Shown here: one piece after another, positions 10,901 through 22,217 of the stretch | How the letters are laid out: every line of letters begins with the position of its first letter | Numbering within the stretch: the stretch's first letter is position 1 | NCBI GenBank assembly: GCA_021186555.1 | Contig: JAJKFL010000005.1 | Coordinates: forward strand, 24,554,635 to 24,618,634 | From: Reticulitermes speratus | Taxonomy: Eukaryota > Arthropoda > Insecta > Blattodea > Rhinotermitidae | Direction of reading: 5' to 3' | DNA: 64,000 nt | The notes under the pieces: generated by a model | Databases searched by the model: none | Told to the model about the DNA's origin: nothing | The model's input: the letters and a program-made list of their open reading frames with translations, nothing else | Made by a program: the position numbers and the translations under genes

Positions 10901-11382
10901 TCACATGTCTACTTCAGTGGCCCATTAGTTATCACATGCCTAACTTCAGTGGCCCATTATTTATCGCATGCCTAACTTCAGTGGCCAATTAGTTATCACA
11001 TGCCTAACTTTAGTGACACATTAGATATCACATGCCTAACTTCAGTGGCCCATTAGTTATCACATGCCTAACTTCAGTGGCCCATTGGTTATGCATGCCT
11101 AACTTCAGTGGCCCATTAGTTATCAATATGCCTAACTTCAGTGACCCATTAGTTATCACATGCCTAACTTCAGTGGCCCATTGGTTATCGCGTGCCTAAC
11201 TTCAGTGACCCAGTTAGTTATCCATGCCTAACTTCAGTGGCCATTAGTTATCGCGTGCCTAACTTCAGTGGCCCAGTAGTTATCGTGTACCTAACTTCAG
11301 TGGCCCAGTAGTTATCGCGGCCTAACTTCAGTGGTCCATTAGTTATCGCGTGCCTAACTTCAGTGGCCCATTAGTTATCAAT
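10901..11382 (+). repeat. 32-bp tandem array, about 15 monomers
   Basis: The consensus monomer contains GCCTAACTTCAGTGGCCCAT followed by TAGTTATCACAT. About fifteen units are counted, with frequent 1-2 base indels (lengths 30-33), unlike the exact 34-bp array at 5827. A trend from CACATGCC (left) to CGCGTGCC (right) suggests local spread of variants. Confidence 0.95.
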
Positions 11383-12437
11383 ACCAAACAGGCAGCTAAA
11401 CACAGATAACGAGCGACCACTATTTTCTAACTTTTATTCTGTAAATAAGTCGTTAACAAAGTTTGCATTTATTCAAGAAACCACGGGGCCTACGACACCA
11501 CAGTTCAGGGATCCTATGTCAGTGTGTCGCCAGTGCTGCTATCTCACAAATTCGCAGGAGTACTGTGACGGTACTATTTATGGTAGGTCATAAGCTGCAA
11601 AGGTGAGAAGGCCTTAGTCGCATTACAACCACACCAAGTGTCATGAAAATCTGTCGGTTGATCAAAACACACGATCAACTGAATATAAGGTAAGGAAATT
11701 GGGCTTAATTATTCGAGATAAAAAGCAGAGACATCAGAATTACAATTTTAAAACAACTCAAGTTTAAAGATAGAATGTACATAATAATTCATACGAAATG
11801 ACTATTTACTTCAGCACTTATTGCAACCCAGACAGACATCTGCCGCACCTAATTAACCGTACACGAGATTTCTCTGTAACCAACATAAATTAAAACACTG
11901 TACTGGACAAAACGGCTGGATGAAGCTGCATGAAAACCTAGTCACATTTATATGTTCCTCTGTACATCACAACAACAAAATAAAATGAACGGAGTGGCCT
12001 GTACGTACTGGAGAGACGAAAGTCAATTCAAGATCAAGAAAGACAATAGATAGCGGAGACAAGGAGAATGGAAAGCTATCCATTGAGAAACAGATGTGAC
12101 AAAGTTGGAGAAGGAGGTCGGAAATGTGGTACAGTTCCACAGTCGAGGTAATTTCGTTGATCGAATGATGATGAAAAAGGTATTCGAAAACGATAACTTC
12201 CTCGGAATTGAAGAACTGAAGGAAAAGAAACCAGATTATAAAAAAAGAGATGTTACAGAATTGCTTGACAGTTTCATTTAAAAGCTACATAACTGCCACG
12301 CTTGTTTAACAAACAGACAAAAGGAGAATACAAGAAATCGTAACTTCCAATACGAACCCATCTGGATAGAATTCAGAATAATATTAGAAAGCCTTTACAA
12401 AGGTGTATATTTGTAACAAGACAAAACAAGGCCTTTG
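11383..12437. other. Non-coding stretch with one short unassigned frame
   Basis: Within it, 12096-12281 (plus) is open for 61 codons and is rich in Lys/Glu, including the run EELKEKKPDYKKRD. I do not recognise it and see no splice context; it may be a retroelement relic. Confidence 0.3.
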
Positions 12438-12588
12438 CTCTTCTGGAATGTTACGCGGTACAGGTTGGCAGTTGGTTACTTACGTTTCAGGACAGCCTAT
12501 CGGTCTCACCTTCAAGGGTCAATTAGCCGGTAACCAGCTACCAACATAAGCGGTGTAACATCCCAGAAGATAGAAAGCCTCAACTACA
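12438..12588. mobile_element. MITE-like family E, full-length-looking copy
   Basis: Begins TCTTCTGGAATGTTACGCGG and ends GCGGTGTAACATCCCAGAAGA, an imperfect terminal inverted repeat. Inner inverted modules GGCAGTTGGTTAC and GTAACCAGCTACC lie between. About 150 bp, no coding capacity. Confidence 0.6.
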
Positions 12589-13757
12589 CCTCGGCAGAAG
12601 GATGAAATCTCGCAAGACAAATTTTCACACGCAAAGGTGGACAGAATATCACAAACAGAATACTATTCCATGTATCCGATACATGATATATTTGACACGT
12701 CACTCACAGGACGGCGTGTGAATGACATGTATCGTATGTCAAAGAACCCTCATAATGAAAGAGCGGTTAGGTCTTCCCAAGGGCTGATATCAGGCGGCAG
12801 AATTTATGTTATGCTCGCAGCAGGTGAAAGAAGTGAATTTGACATTATTGTTAAATGACATCACTTCGAGTAGGTTTCTACCGTAGTAACGTATGTGACA
12901 TGTATTCGAAAGTTACTGGATCAGACCTCGGCTGTCGACCTCGGTTAACGTTTTGGCGCCGAAATTAAATTCCCGGTACAATCGACAAAAACCCGAATTT
13001 ACATTACAGGATTTAATTTTTTTCATTATCTCATTCGGCTCGACGCTCTATAGGCTGGGTTACTGACGGCGTCTTTAAATAAGACAAACAAATGAAATGT
13101 TGTTCGACATACCACCATGAGACCCCCGTATCCCCGGAAAGACAACAGAGAATATTGTTTGTACAGGACTCCAGTTGAGTCCATAGTCCCGTTCCTCGGA
13201 TTTATGGTGGTATAGGTAAACTTGTTCATTTGCCTAAGTAACAAGAGATGAATCTATATGGCGGACATGGAGGGAAGCTACAAGCATTCTAGCCTTCGGC
13301 GACAGACAGGGAAGAATGATCGGCTTTATGTTCTGGTAAATTAAACCCCCGGGGCAGAGACCCTAATATCCACTCCATACGAGGCGGTTAGGGGCCCCAG
13401 ATTTGGAATGGATGTGGCGATAACGATAATTTCTGCCCTGAGTGGAATCGAATCCCGGTCGCCTGATCCCTGTATGTGCCACCAGATTTAACATTAAAAA
13501 CTTCCATGTTCTGCCTACAGAGTGCACTTGTGTGTTTTGTATGAGTATCAGAATAAACAATTATTACTTCCTTACATAGCATTAACAAACTGGTTTTTAT
13601 AACCGAGAAGGATTGTGTTTACTGAGCGGTACGGACTTAATCTTTACATACAATCCAGTTTTATTTTCGACTTAAACGGGTATTTTGAGCTATAGCGGCT
13701 CCACTTTCTTCCACATGGGAGGCCAGGTGTTATGCGGCTAGTGTCCCGTAACAAGTA
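12589..13757. other. Non-coding stretch with a possible SINE head
   Basis: On the minus strand around 13445-13470 GGGATTCGATTCC resembles a box B. The remainder shows no recognisable gene or repeat. Confidence 0.35.
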
Positions 13758-14020
13758 TTTTTTTCCCCATGGCGCAACAGCCCCCAGTGGGCCAGGGCCT
13801 CCTCATTATCGAGGCTTCACGATGACACTCATTTAGACACAACACACTCGGTAGGACTCCTCTGGATGAGTGATCAGCCCGTCGCAGAGACCCCTACCTG
13901 ACAACACACAACACTCACAATAGACGGACATCCATACCCCCGGCGGGATTCGAAACCGCAATCCCAGCAAACGAGTGGCCGCAGACCCACGCCTTAGACC
14001 GTGCGGCCACTGGGATCGGC
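13758..14020 (-). mobile_element. tRNA-Leu-like SINE, family A
   Basis: Same structure as the copy at 3574-3830, with the tRNA-Leu-like head at the right end and a poly-A tail (T7) at the left. The flanks share AAGTATT, a probable short target duplication. Confidence 0.85.
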
Positions 14021-14099
14021 AAAAAGTATTAATACTATCACTGATTTAAAGGCCATAAAACTGCGATATCTTCAGGTAAGAGTAAAGGTAGAGTTGTCC

Positions 14100-14340
14100 C
14101 TTTTCTTAATTAGCCACTGAATGATGAATATGTATGGAGGAGCCGACGAATAGCTCCATGAAGTCTTAATCTTGGCACTAAATTAATGCCAGGGAGACAA
14201 CCCCGAACCCAGTGGATAAAAGTCTGGGTAGTGCACAGAGTCAGTCTGCGCGGAATGGGAAAGAGAAAAACACTCCTTCTGCCGGGACACGAACCCCTTT
14301 TGTCTAGTCCGTAACCTAGCCAACACACCACGCTACCCCG
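14100..14340 (-). mobile_element. Probable tRNA-derived SINE (related to family D)
   Basis: On the minus strand the right end reads GGGGTAGCGTGGTGTGTTGG then GGTTCGTGTCCCGGC, a box A/box B pair. The 3' part has the GGAGCTATTCGTCGGCTCC hairpin. It aligns only loosely with the copies at 29881 and 47802. Confidence 0.5.
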
Positions 14341-14429
14341 ACTCTTGACAGCTTTAGGAATGACGAATTATGCATATCCCGCCAACTCTGGCGTATATTT
14401 TCGACGCGTCAACAAAGACGCATACTCGC

Positions 14430-14975
14430 GAGTTTAAGTCAAAACCAACAAATGCACAAGATAATTAACAAGTATAAAATTAATTTACAACCCCTACATA
14501 TGTTTCGGCAAATAAATTGCCATTTTCAGGAGGTATCTATCAAATAATTACAAGTACGTACTGCATCCAAATACACTGTAGGTGGTTTTACAGTACAAGT
14601 ATTTACGCAGCTCACGATTTTAAATGTACAGATGCATAAAATTACAAAATTAAAAATTGAGAACAATAATACATTATGTCTCAAGTAGTGATTATAGATA
14701 AATATACCTTATGAAATCAGAGTATAAAATACATATAAATAGTTTTTCATGAATCGATATTATCATTTAAAATCATTATAATGGTTTTTAAAAATCTGGT
14801 TATTGGCCATGCATGCAAGCGTGTGGTTGATCTATTGTCGATCCCGTCCTGTAGCGCTGTGTATTGCGTGTGCGATGGGGTATGGTGCACCACACCCCAT
14901 CGCACAGGATTGTAAATACATCTTATACTTGTTAATTATCTTGTGCATTTGTTAGTTTTGACTTAAACTCACGAC
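14430..14975. repeat. Fold-back element with terminal inverted repeats and one hammerhead (FB4)
   Basis: Outer inverted repeats of about 55 bp: left GAGTTTAAGTCAAAACCAAC then AAATGCACAAGATAATTAAC; right the reverse complement ending TTGACTTAAACTC. Only the left arm carries a hammerhead core. A second short palindrome (GCGATGGGGTATGGTGCACC and its partner) sits at 14872-14905. Confidence 0.7.
14490..14534 (-). ncRNA. Hammerhead-like motif in FB4 (core mutated)
   Basis: Stem I ACCUC pairs with GGGGU (one U-G pair), stem II with GGCAA/UUGCC, then GAAAC and ACAUAUGUA. The core reads CUGAAAA, losing the essential G8, so this copy is probably dead. Confidence 0.5.
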
Positions 14976-15983
14976 AAAATGTACGGTACGTACAACATAA
15001 AAAAATGTATACTCGCATTTCACGTAATTTGCATACCATCAATAGTAACTTGTCGTCGCTTCTTAAACAGGTGAGAAGCTTCGCTAAGTGACGACACAAC
15101 CAATGAATTGCACGAAATTAATCTAGGCTTTCAAACCATTGCCACTACATTGTACAACGACTCACACAAATTAATATCCGCATTAATAGTTAATCATAAC
15201 CACCAACACGATTGGCGCACTGAAAAACGAGGGTTGCAAAAATGCGGTCATTAGCTTCGCCATGCTTGTACGTGCGTATGTAACAACACGAAAAGCGTAA
15301 ACAGATTTTTAATGAAACTGGATATTGGAACGTTTTGCTGAATTCTGTCGATTACTTATAATTTTGGTTAAAACTGGATAGTACAAGAAGACCGACATAT
15401 AGTTCTGTGCCCATCTTGAGCATAACTTGCTAAATATTTATCGATGAAAATTGTTTCCAACAAAGCTGGAGAAACAATAAGCACACTCACTATGCCAAAT
15501 GCACTTTTCCCTTAAGTGTTAGAGTTTTAGAGGCAATAAAACAAGCTGGATATTTATGCTGTCACCTCGTAACTCCGCCCCGCCTGATCTACACTGTGTA
15601 CAAAACAGAACCAAAATTTACTGTTTACCAATTTAAAGTATACAGGCAAAAACAGAGTGAACTTACCAGAATTGTGAACCCATACAATGCGTACGTTTCG
15701 TAACTTGTTATTTAAAGTTCTTACGACTTCAGTCCTAGCGGTTTTTGTTATACGAAAAGTGAAAAGATGCGTTTAAAATAGTCGCCTTTGTCAGTGGCTT
15801 TCCTTGGAATAATTATTTGTAAGTTATTTTTAAAAAGGGCGAGGAGGTCAAAAGTTTGCATTCATGAATTACAAAACTGGAGCAAAAATACAGTACACTA
15901 TCTGAACTGTTGCGCTATATGTAAATTTCCTAACTTGCTACATTAAAAAAACGTTTAGAGGACAAATAAACCCGTAGACTTAC
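14976..15983 (-). other. PDE8 intron sequence downstream of the exon
   Basis: No repeat recognised. On the minus strand this is the start of the intron that follows the donor at 15983. It contains no obvious second exon. Confidence 0.5.
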
Positions 15984-16174
15984 CTGCATATTGATTCGCC
16001 ATCAATAACCTTCGGATTTCTGTTATCTATGATGACAATCTCATGACTCTTGGTCTGGAAGGTTTCTAACACGGCCTCTCGACTTCTTGCCAAACTACAT
16101 TCATACCCTAGCTTCTCACACGCCAACCAGAAGGCATCGCTCTGCACATCATCCTTTCCAAACGCCAGCAGCAC
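15984..16174 (-). CDS. PDE8: Exon of a PDE8-type cAMP phosphodiesterase (N-terminal receiver-like region)
   Basis: PDE8 enzymes are high-affinity cyclic-AMP phosphodiesterases with an N-terminal receiver-like (REC) domain and a PAS domain before the C-terminal catalytic domain. This 191-bp exon begins with VLLAFGKDDVQSDAFWLACE and continues through KLGYECSLARSREAVLETF to HEIVIIDNRNPKVIDGESIC. It aligns with the REC region of animal PDE8A/B (human-like [35 protein letters not shown]). Minus-strand splice signals are good: acceptor TGTATTTCAG ending at 16175, donor CAG|GTAAGT from 15983. The frame starts in phase 0 and ends with two bases of a split Arg codon, as expected from the family. No catalytic-domain exon (HD-containing) was seen, so the rest of the gene lies outside or is hidden in short exons. 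Confidence 0.9.
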
Positions 16175-16654
16175 CTGAAATACAGCGAAGAGCGTTCGTA
16201 AGGTTCTATGCTTTATATTACATAATAACTTTGTATGCAATTTCATTACTTTTTTATGATTTATTTAATGGCACTGTCAGTAACTCGGATGATGTTCGAA
16301 TGATAAGACGATTAATGAATAATGATTTGGGAAGGATGTGGAAGGGGGGCGGTTGTGTCTAATTTAATTTGACACAAGAGACTGTGGAAAACCAGAAAAC
16401 ATGCCGGTTAAGATAGCCGTATCTGGGCCGAGATTTGAAGGCAGGATCTCCCGAACAGGAAGCAGAAAGGCTACCCACCAACAGCGACATCAGTAGAATT
16501 TTTACTGTGCTTCAGTAACGCCATGAAAATGTATGGAGGTAGGTGAGGTAAAGCTTCGCCTCCCGGACTCTTTACCCTCGACAAAGAAGTTCCTGTACCT
16601 GTTGAACAGCAAGGAGGCTGGACGGTGCAAGAGCCCACGTATTTAGGTCTTCAT
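16175..16654 (-). other. PDE8 upstream intron sequence
   Basis: Starts with the splice acceptor on the minus strand. Around 16535-16600 there is weak similarity to the 3' part of SINE family D (GGAGGTAGGTGAGG, CTTTACCCTCG). Confidence 0.45.
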
Positions 16655-16830
16655 GTAAAATGCGCTAAATTCTTGTTCGATGTTAACCACATTTGGATTT
16701 TATCGACTGAGAATATCAAATAAAAGTCAAATTTCACGAAAATCCGTCCAGTGGCAGCCGCACTGATACATGTGGACAGGCATACGGACGGACAGACACG
16801 ACGAAGCTAATAGGAGCTTTTTCCTACCGT
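16655..16830 (-). repeat. Dispersed repeat family F (TGTCTGTCCGT / ATTTTCGTGAAATTT modules)
   Basis: The minus strand contains GTCTGTCCGTCCGTATGCC, then ACGGATTTTCGTGAAATTTG and TTTACATGAAGAC. The same ordered modules recur at 44145 (minus), 44690 (plus), 53125 (minus) and 61290 (plus). No terminal repeats or coding frame are evident; class unknown. Confidence 0.6.
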
Positions 16831-18769
16831 ATTTACGCCAACGCGCCTCACAAGTAGGTTGTATGTAGAAGGGTCTGACGGCGTCGCGGTCCGGGCCTGT
16901 ATCTTCATGGTATATGACGATATAGTTTAGCGGTTAATTCGAAACGTCGGTGTATATCCACCTGACCACATTGCATCACATCCCAGAAAACAGGAACAGT
17001 CTTCTGAACGAATTAAGTTGGACTCCATAAAAAGTAGGGAATTTCATGACTAACCAGCTCAGTGACTATTAGCTCCTGAAGAAGGATTCTTCTACATGGA
17101 GTAAGTTAAAATTTCAGAAACCTGCTAATTAGTGAAATGCACTAATGCGAACAAGGCAAGTGTAGGCTCCTTCCGAGCATGTATGTGTTTGCGAGCCTTA
17201 CTTTTCGTTGTTATAGGAAGCATTCAGCGTACCGGATTTAAAGCTGATCGAGTCCTGATTCTTAAGACGACCAAGTCGGACGCATGTTGTTAACAACGGA
17301 CACCTGTAGGGGCCAACTCCGTCAAAAGGCCAACGGTAGTCACGCAACAAAAAACAATTCGGCCCGAAAGGGACACAGCAGTTACTGGTTCATGATTACG
17401 TTAATTCGGCACAATACCCGCTGCTTAATTTCAACCGAGCACATTCCTGTAGTCTTGTTTTATTATAATTATATTGAATTAATGTCGGTCTAATTATATT
17501 AAATTGTATAAAATTACACCAAAACAGCATTTAATTAAAACTGTTGCCTTTAATGAAAGACACATAAATTACACGAGATTTGACGTTTTTAAAGCGGTGA
17601 AAATTTACATTGTGGTTTTATGTAATGACACTGTACAACCTAGCATGTGCTTAGCAACAATGCGAGGGAACCTACACCCTCCACACTGAATATGGAGGCG
17701 GTACGTTCCTCCGAAACCTTCACAACCATCTACAAGACTGCATGGTTTCAGAATGCAGAAGACCACAATGAACGTAAATAAACTTAAATAAATTAGTCAC
17801 AAGTGTTGCTCATAATCGAAGGCAATAAACTACATGAATTCCTTCAGAAACAAAGCAAGCCTCTTGAAAGACGGTAAGGATGTACATAAATAAACTTCAA
17901 TAAATAAACCAGCAAAGGTTGAATTATAAACACACGGAGATGTGCAATGCTACAGGAAGTAAAGTTAAGAATATAAGTTATGATCTTTCGCGTTAAATAG
18001 GACCCAGAAACATGCGTTTAGAAAGGCTACACGAAGTTACAAACTTGCGACTCTTACCAATTAGTTGCTTCCAATAGCTACAGATTTCAAATATCTGACA
18101 CTCTTCGGGCATAAGGTCAAAGTTTCGCGCAGTCGTCACTTTCTACAATATTTAACGCAACGAAACGATTGCCTCACATAAAATTTCTAGAAAGATTAAT
18201 GATCTGTCCCCATTATCAGCTTTCACATGCTTGGCTTCATAGGTGCGTTATTTACTGCTATCTAAGGAAAAGGTAAATACAGATTTCACCTGGTGGCAAT
18301 ATTATGTTTCACCGTAAAACGATAACCGTATTAACGACGCGTGTTATTTGAAGTTCTTACATTACACAATGATTTCAGGGAAATCACTGAGCGACATTAA
18401 TATATTTTGCTTTAAGTCACTTCACATAAAAAATATTAATGTCTCTCTTAGAGCATATGTTTGCAGAACCGCCATGATTATTACAGAAGGTAGGTTAGCG
18501 ACCTATGGCACGACGTTCACACAAAGTTTCATAAAAACCTGTTGTCGAAAAAGTTAACAGAAGCTGCTGCTGACACACGCACAGAAGCATGCGTATGTGT
18601 GTGATGACAACAGAACATGAGACTACCTTCTGTTTAAGAAAGGAACACTAGACAGGATTATTCGTGTCCTGTGAGCAGAAGAGCACAGAAAGTTACCCCA
18701 GTTGGTACATATACAACACTTAACAGTCACAGATCATGCTGCTGAGGATGGTAAAGAGCAACACATGAT
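16831..18769. other. Intronic or non-coding stretch, nothing firmly recognised
   Basis: Small remnants of MITE family E ends (ACATCCCAGAAAAC near 16980). Otherwise AT-rich with no recognisable coding potential. Confidence 0.4.
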
Positions 18770-19025
18770 TTTTTTTTCATGGCGCAACAGCCCCTAGTGG
18801 GCCAGGGCCTCGTCATTATCGACGCTTCACTATCACACTCAGACACACCACACTTGGTAGGACTCCTCTGGACGAGTTATCAGCCCGAAGCAGAGACCTC
18901 TACCTGGCGACACACAACACCCACAAGAGACAGATATGCATGCCCTCGGCGGGATTCGAACCCGCAATCCCAGCAAGCGAGCGGCCGCAGACCCACGCCT
19001 TAGACCGCGCGGCCAATGTAATCGA
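18770..19025 (-). mobile_element. tRNA-Leu-like SINE, family A
   Basis: Well-preserved copy: on the minus strand GGCCGCGCGGTCTAAGGCG box A, GGGTTCGAATCCC box B, and an eight-A tail. Flanks share CAACACA with a near-match extension, a probable target duplication. Confidence 0.88.
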
Positions 19026-19587
19026 CCAACACAGATATTGCAGTGTACGAAACTAATGTATTTTATAGTATGTGACGTCGACTATAAGCCATACTGAGTA
19101 ATCTGTCAAGTAACATTGATGTCTTAATGCATCTACGTGTAACTTTACTTAATACTGCCATTATTTTATACGATGAATAATGTATGACAAATCTGCCGAA
19201 GTTCGATTAGCGCTTGTAAACGTCCATTAAATAAAATAAGTTTTAATCTTCCCATAATCCTATTTGTTTTATACATTTATTAAGTAAATGTCTATCAGTG
19301 TAGCCTCCAATCCCCTTCAAAAAACAGCGAACAGATAGACGGACACAATCTCAGCATTATACAACCGCTTCTTTCAAGTCGCAGTTAAATAATTTCATGC
19401 AGAAATATATTTGAACGTAGGTTCCAGGTGGCATGTATACCTCCAAAGAACATAGCCTAATGTGAACACATTTGATTGGAAAATATATTTCTCACAAACT
19501 ACTGCAGATCAAGAAAGTTCCTCGTGCGGGGTAAAAACACTAGAGATAAAATTTATTGAAGAATATCTGAATGAACAACGAAAGAGA
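19026..19587. other. Non-coding stretch, nothing recognised
   Basis: AT-rich; no gene or repeat recognised before the triplet array. Confidence 0.5.
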
Positions 19588-19836
19588 TGTTGTTGTTGTT
19601 GTTGTTGTTGTTGCTGCTGCTGTTGCTGTTCCTGCTGCTGTTCCTGCTGCTGTTGTTGCTTCTGCTGTTGCTGTTGCCGCTGTTGTTGCTGTTCCTGCTG
19701 CTGTTGCAGTTGTTGCAGTTATTGTTGTTGTTGCTCCTGCTGCTGTTGTTGCAGTTGTTGCTGCTGCTGTTGCTGTTCCTGCTGTTACTGTTGTTGCTCC
19801 TGCTGCTGCTGTTGTTGCAGTTGTTGTTGTCGTCGT
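19588..19836 (+). repeat. Interrupted TTG/CTG triplet microsatellite (about 250 bp)
   Basis: Made almost only of TTG, CTG, TCC and GCA-type triplets in one register. All three plus-strand frames are open across it and would give poly-Cys, poly-Leu or poly-Val/Ala, which is what a pure triplet repeat does by chance. The pattern of TTCCTGCTGC and TTGCAGTTG interruptions recurs, suggesting expansion of longer units. Confidence 0.95.
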
Positions 19837-21590
19837 CTACGACGACGGCTAGTTTTTGGTGTTCTTCTTCACTCCATTGAGTAGGCCATCAATCCTGTTC
19901 CGACCTCACATACTCTCAGTTCCTCCTCAGTTTTGGCATCCCCTCCGTTTATACTGTACAATCTGTTTCGGTATTCTTTCATCTGTCATTCTGTTAAAAT
20001 GGTCTGTACAATGCTTCCATCCATTTTATTTCGTACTGACTTTATTTTCTATTCGTTCAGTACACCTTCATTCTTAAAACGGACTACTCCCGTGGATATC
20101 AACCAGTGGTTCGGGAACCCTTTGGGGGATGGCGGAAAAATATGAATTACGATGCATTTTTAAGTTCTTCTTTATACTGTATGTAAAGACGATATTGGTC
20201 CAATTTTCCACAGCACATGTTTCAGAAGGACTTATTTTGATTTGATTCATTGACTCGAAAAACTACCAAAGAGAAAGTACAACGATTAATATATAAAATA
20301 TGGATTTACATATACTGGTGAACAGAATCGTCCAAAACTGCGGTACGTATCTGTCGCAACTGCTCACGAATATCTGTCATTAACCGTACCTTCATTGGCG
20401 GCATTTAGAAGCCACACCACTCTAATCAAAACGCCTCTTCATTTCTTGAAACAGCAAATTATCAAGTCTATGAGTGAGATTGTATTTCTACAGCACCTAA
20501 GGATAATGACAACGCACTTGAAGCATCACTCTAGTGGGTCATCGAGCGGGAAAAGTGAAGACATAGTTCTATGTTCGTAAAAAAGGCTGGCTAACAGGTT
20601 GAGGTGCTGTTACCAAATAACACTGTGCACCATCGGAGTAATGACATGTCGATTAACACCACAGTCTTACTTACAGTCAGACTTAGTACTAGACCATATC
20701 CAACTGGACGACTCAACAGGCGTACCTAACCTTGTTATTTTATTATGTTCGCGCGATATATAACGGGGATACAATTTAAGGCGTCTTGTTCTGCAGAATC
20801 TTGAAAATACACGTTGCTAAATGTTATGTTTAAAATAACAATTATTTCCGGCATAATTAAGCAGACTGATGAGGTGCAAATATGTGAACGGATGGTGCCA
20901 TATCAGGAAGAGGGAACTATGCTGGATTTGTGACCCGAACAAACACTGTGGCACCGAATATCTGTTGGACGCACTGTACCATCCACAGAGAAGCTCTTGC
21001 CTCACTACGTATGCCTAAAGGATTAACGTCACTTCCGGACGATGCAGTGTAATCAGTGAATTTCAACAAGGCATGACCTATGAATTCAACAATTTTCGGG
21101 GCACTTTGTGACGAAATGAGAACATACACAAAATTTTCTGTTGAATCATATTGAAGTTAGAGGGCCCTGACGTGGTAAAATCCTGGTAAGTTTGTTTGAG
21201 CTTACAGATCATGTAGGCCCTATTTGTTTTCTCTACCGCCCACCCTTTTCACAAAGCAAGATACATAAAAGATTCTGTCTTGCTCCAGACTTTGGCTTAT
21301 CTGACAGATATGTTTTTAAGGATAAATAATTTAAACCTCCACTTCAGGGCTCGAAAACAACAGTTTTTAAAGTGAGATACTGAGTTCAATCATTCGTAAA
21401 AGAAGTTCAGATTCTGGGGGAAAAATTTGAAGAGTAATCAAACAGAATATTTCAACCCTCTTCATGATTTCCCGATGAACAATTAACGTCAGTTGAATAA
21501 GAGTGTAAAGGCTAAAACTGATAACACCTGAGAGGTCTTGTCTCAACATTCATGGCATACTTAAACGCCTATGTCTTTTTTTAACTCCGT
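19837..21590. other. Non-coding stretch, nothing firmly recognised
   Basis: At 20103-20140 CCAGTGGTTCGGGAACCCTT resembles a hAT terminus, but I found no partner end. No convincing gene. Confidence 0.4.
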
Positions 21591-21624
21591 TATTTCGCAA
21601 CGCCGATAACTGCTGAAACAGTAC

Positions 21625-21790
21625 AGTGCCGGTGATAAATGAAAGAGTGTGGAGCATTGGTGGAATGATACTGACAGTGGAAAACCAAAGTACTCGAAGA
21701 TAAACGTATCGCAGAGCCACTTTGTCTACCACAAATTTCACACAAACTGGTCTGGGATCGAAGCCGGGCCTCCGCTGAGGGAGGCAGGCG
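21625..21790 (-). mobile_element. tRNA-derived SINE, family B, fragment
   Basis: On the minus strand GGCTTCGATCCCAGACC (box B) is followed by AATTTGTGGTAGACAAAGTG and GGTTTTCCACTGTCAGTATC, matching the body of the complete copy at 35700-35990. The 3' half with the GGGGCCC region is missing. Confidence 0.75.
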
Positions 21791-22002
21791 AAAAACCACC
21801 TACGCCATTGAACGTCCTCCTAGTCTTTCTCCTGAGTACTGAAGTCTGTGTGTCGCAAAAATGTCAATGTCTTGGAAGACATTCACATTTTTGCAACATA
21901 CACACCGAGTAGTGAGGAGAAAGAGTAACTAATAGACACGTCTACCGTGTACGGACTGAGAAACTGTTTTAAGTCTTCCACTAACGAATTTTTGATCGGA
22001 TC
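21791..22002. other. Non-coding, small inverted repeat
   Basis: GTCGCAAAAATGTCAATGTC faces GACATTCACATTTTTGCAAC around 21851-21898, a short imperfect hairpin of unknown origin. Confidence 0.4.
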
Positions 22003-22217
22003 TTGGCTCTTCTGGGATATTACGCGGCGTCGTATGGCAGTTGTTTACCGACGTTTCGGGACAATATATCAGTCTCGGGACCGATGTGTTGTCGCGAAAC
22101 GTCTGTAAACAACTGCCACACGACGCCGCGGATCGGTCTCGGGACCGATATGTTGTCCCGAAACGTCGGTAAACAACTGCCACACGACGTCGCGTAATAT
22201 TCCAGAAGAGCGCAGAT
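22003..22217. mobile_element. MITE family E, rearranged copy with internal duplication
   Basis: Left end CTCTTCTGGGATATTACGCG and right end CGCGTAATATTCCAGAAGAG are inverted repeats. Inside, the module CGAAACGTCGGTAAACAACT then GCCACACGACG appears twice in direct orientation and once inverted. This gives open frames on both strands that are not genes. Confidence 0.7.

Noticed and set aside
12096..12281. 61-codon Lys/Glu-rich frame as an exon
   Set aside because: No splice signals or family resemblance; kept only as a note within the surrounding stretch.
19462..19884. Cys-, Leu- or Val/Ala-rich proteins over the triplet array
   Set aside because: All three frames are open only because the DNA is a TTG/CTG triplet microsatellite. 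No domain, start context or flanking coding sequence.
20103..20140. hAT-type terminus CCAGTGGTTCGGGAACCC
   Set aside because: No matching opposite terminus or target duplication found within several hundred bases.
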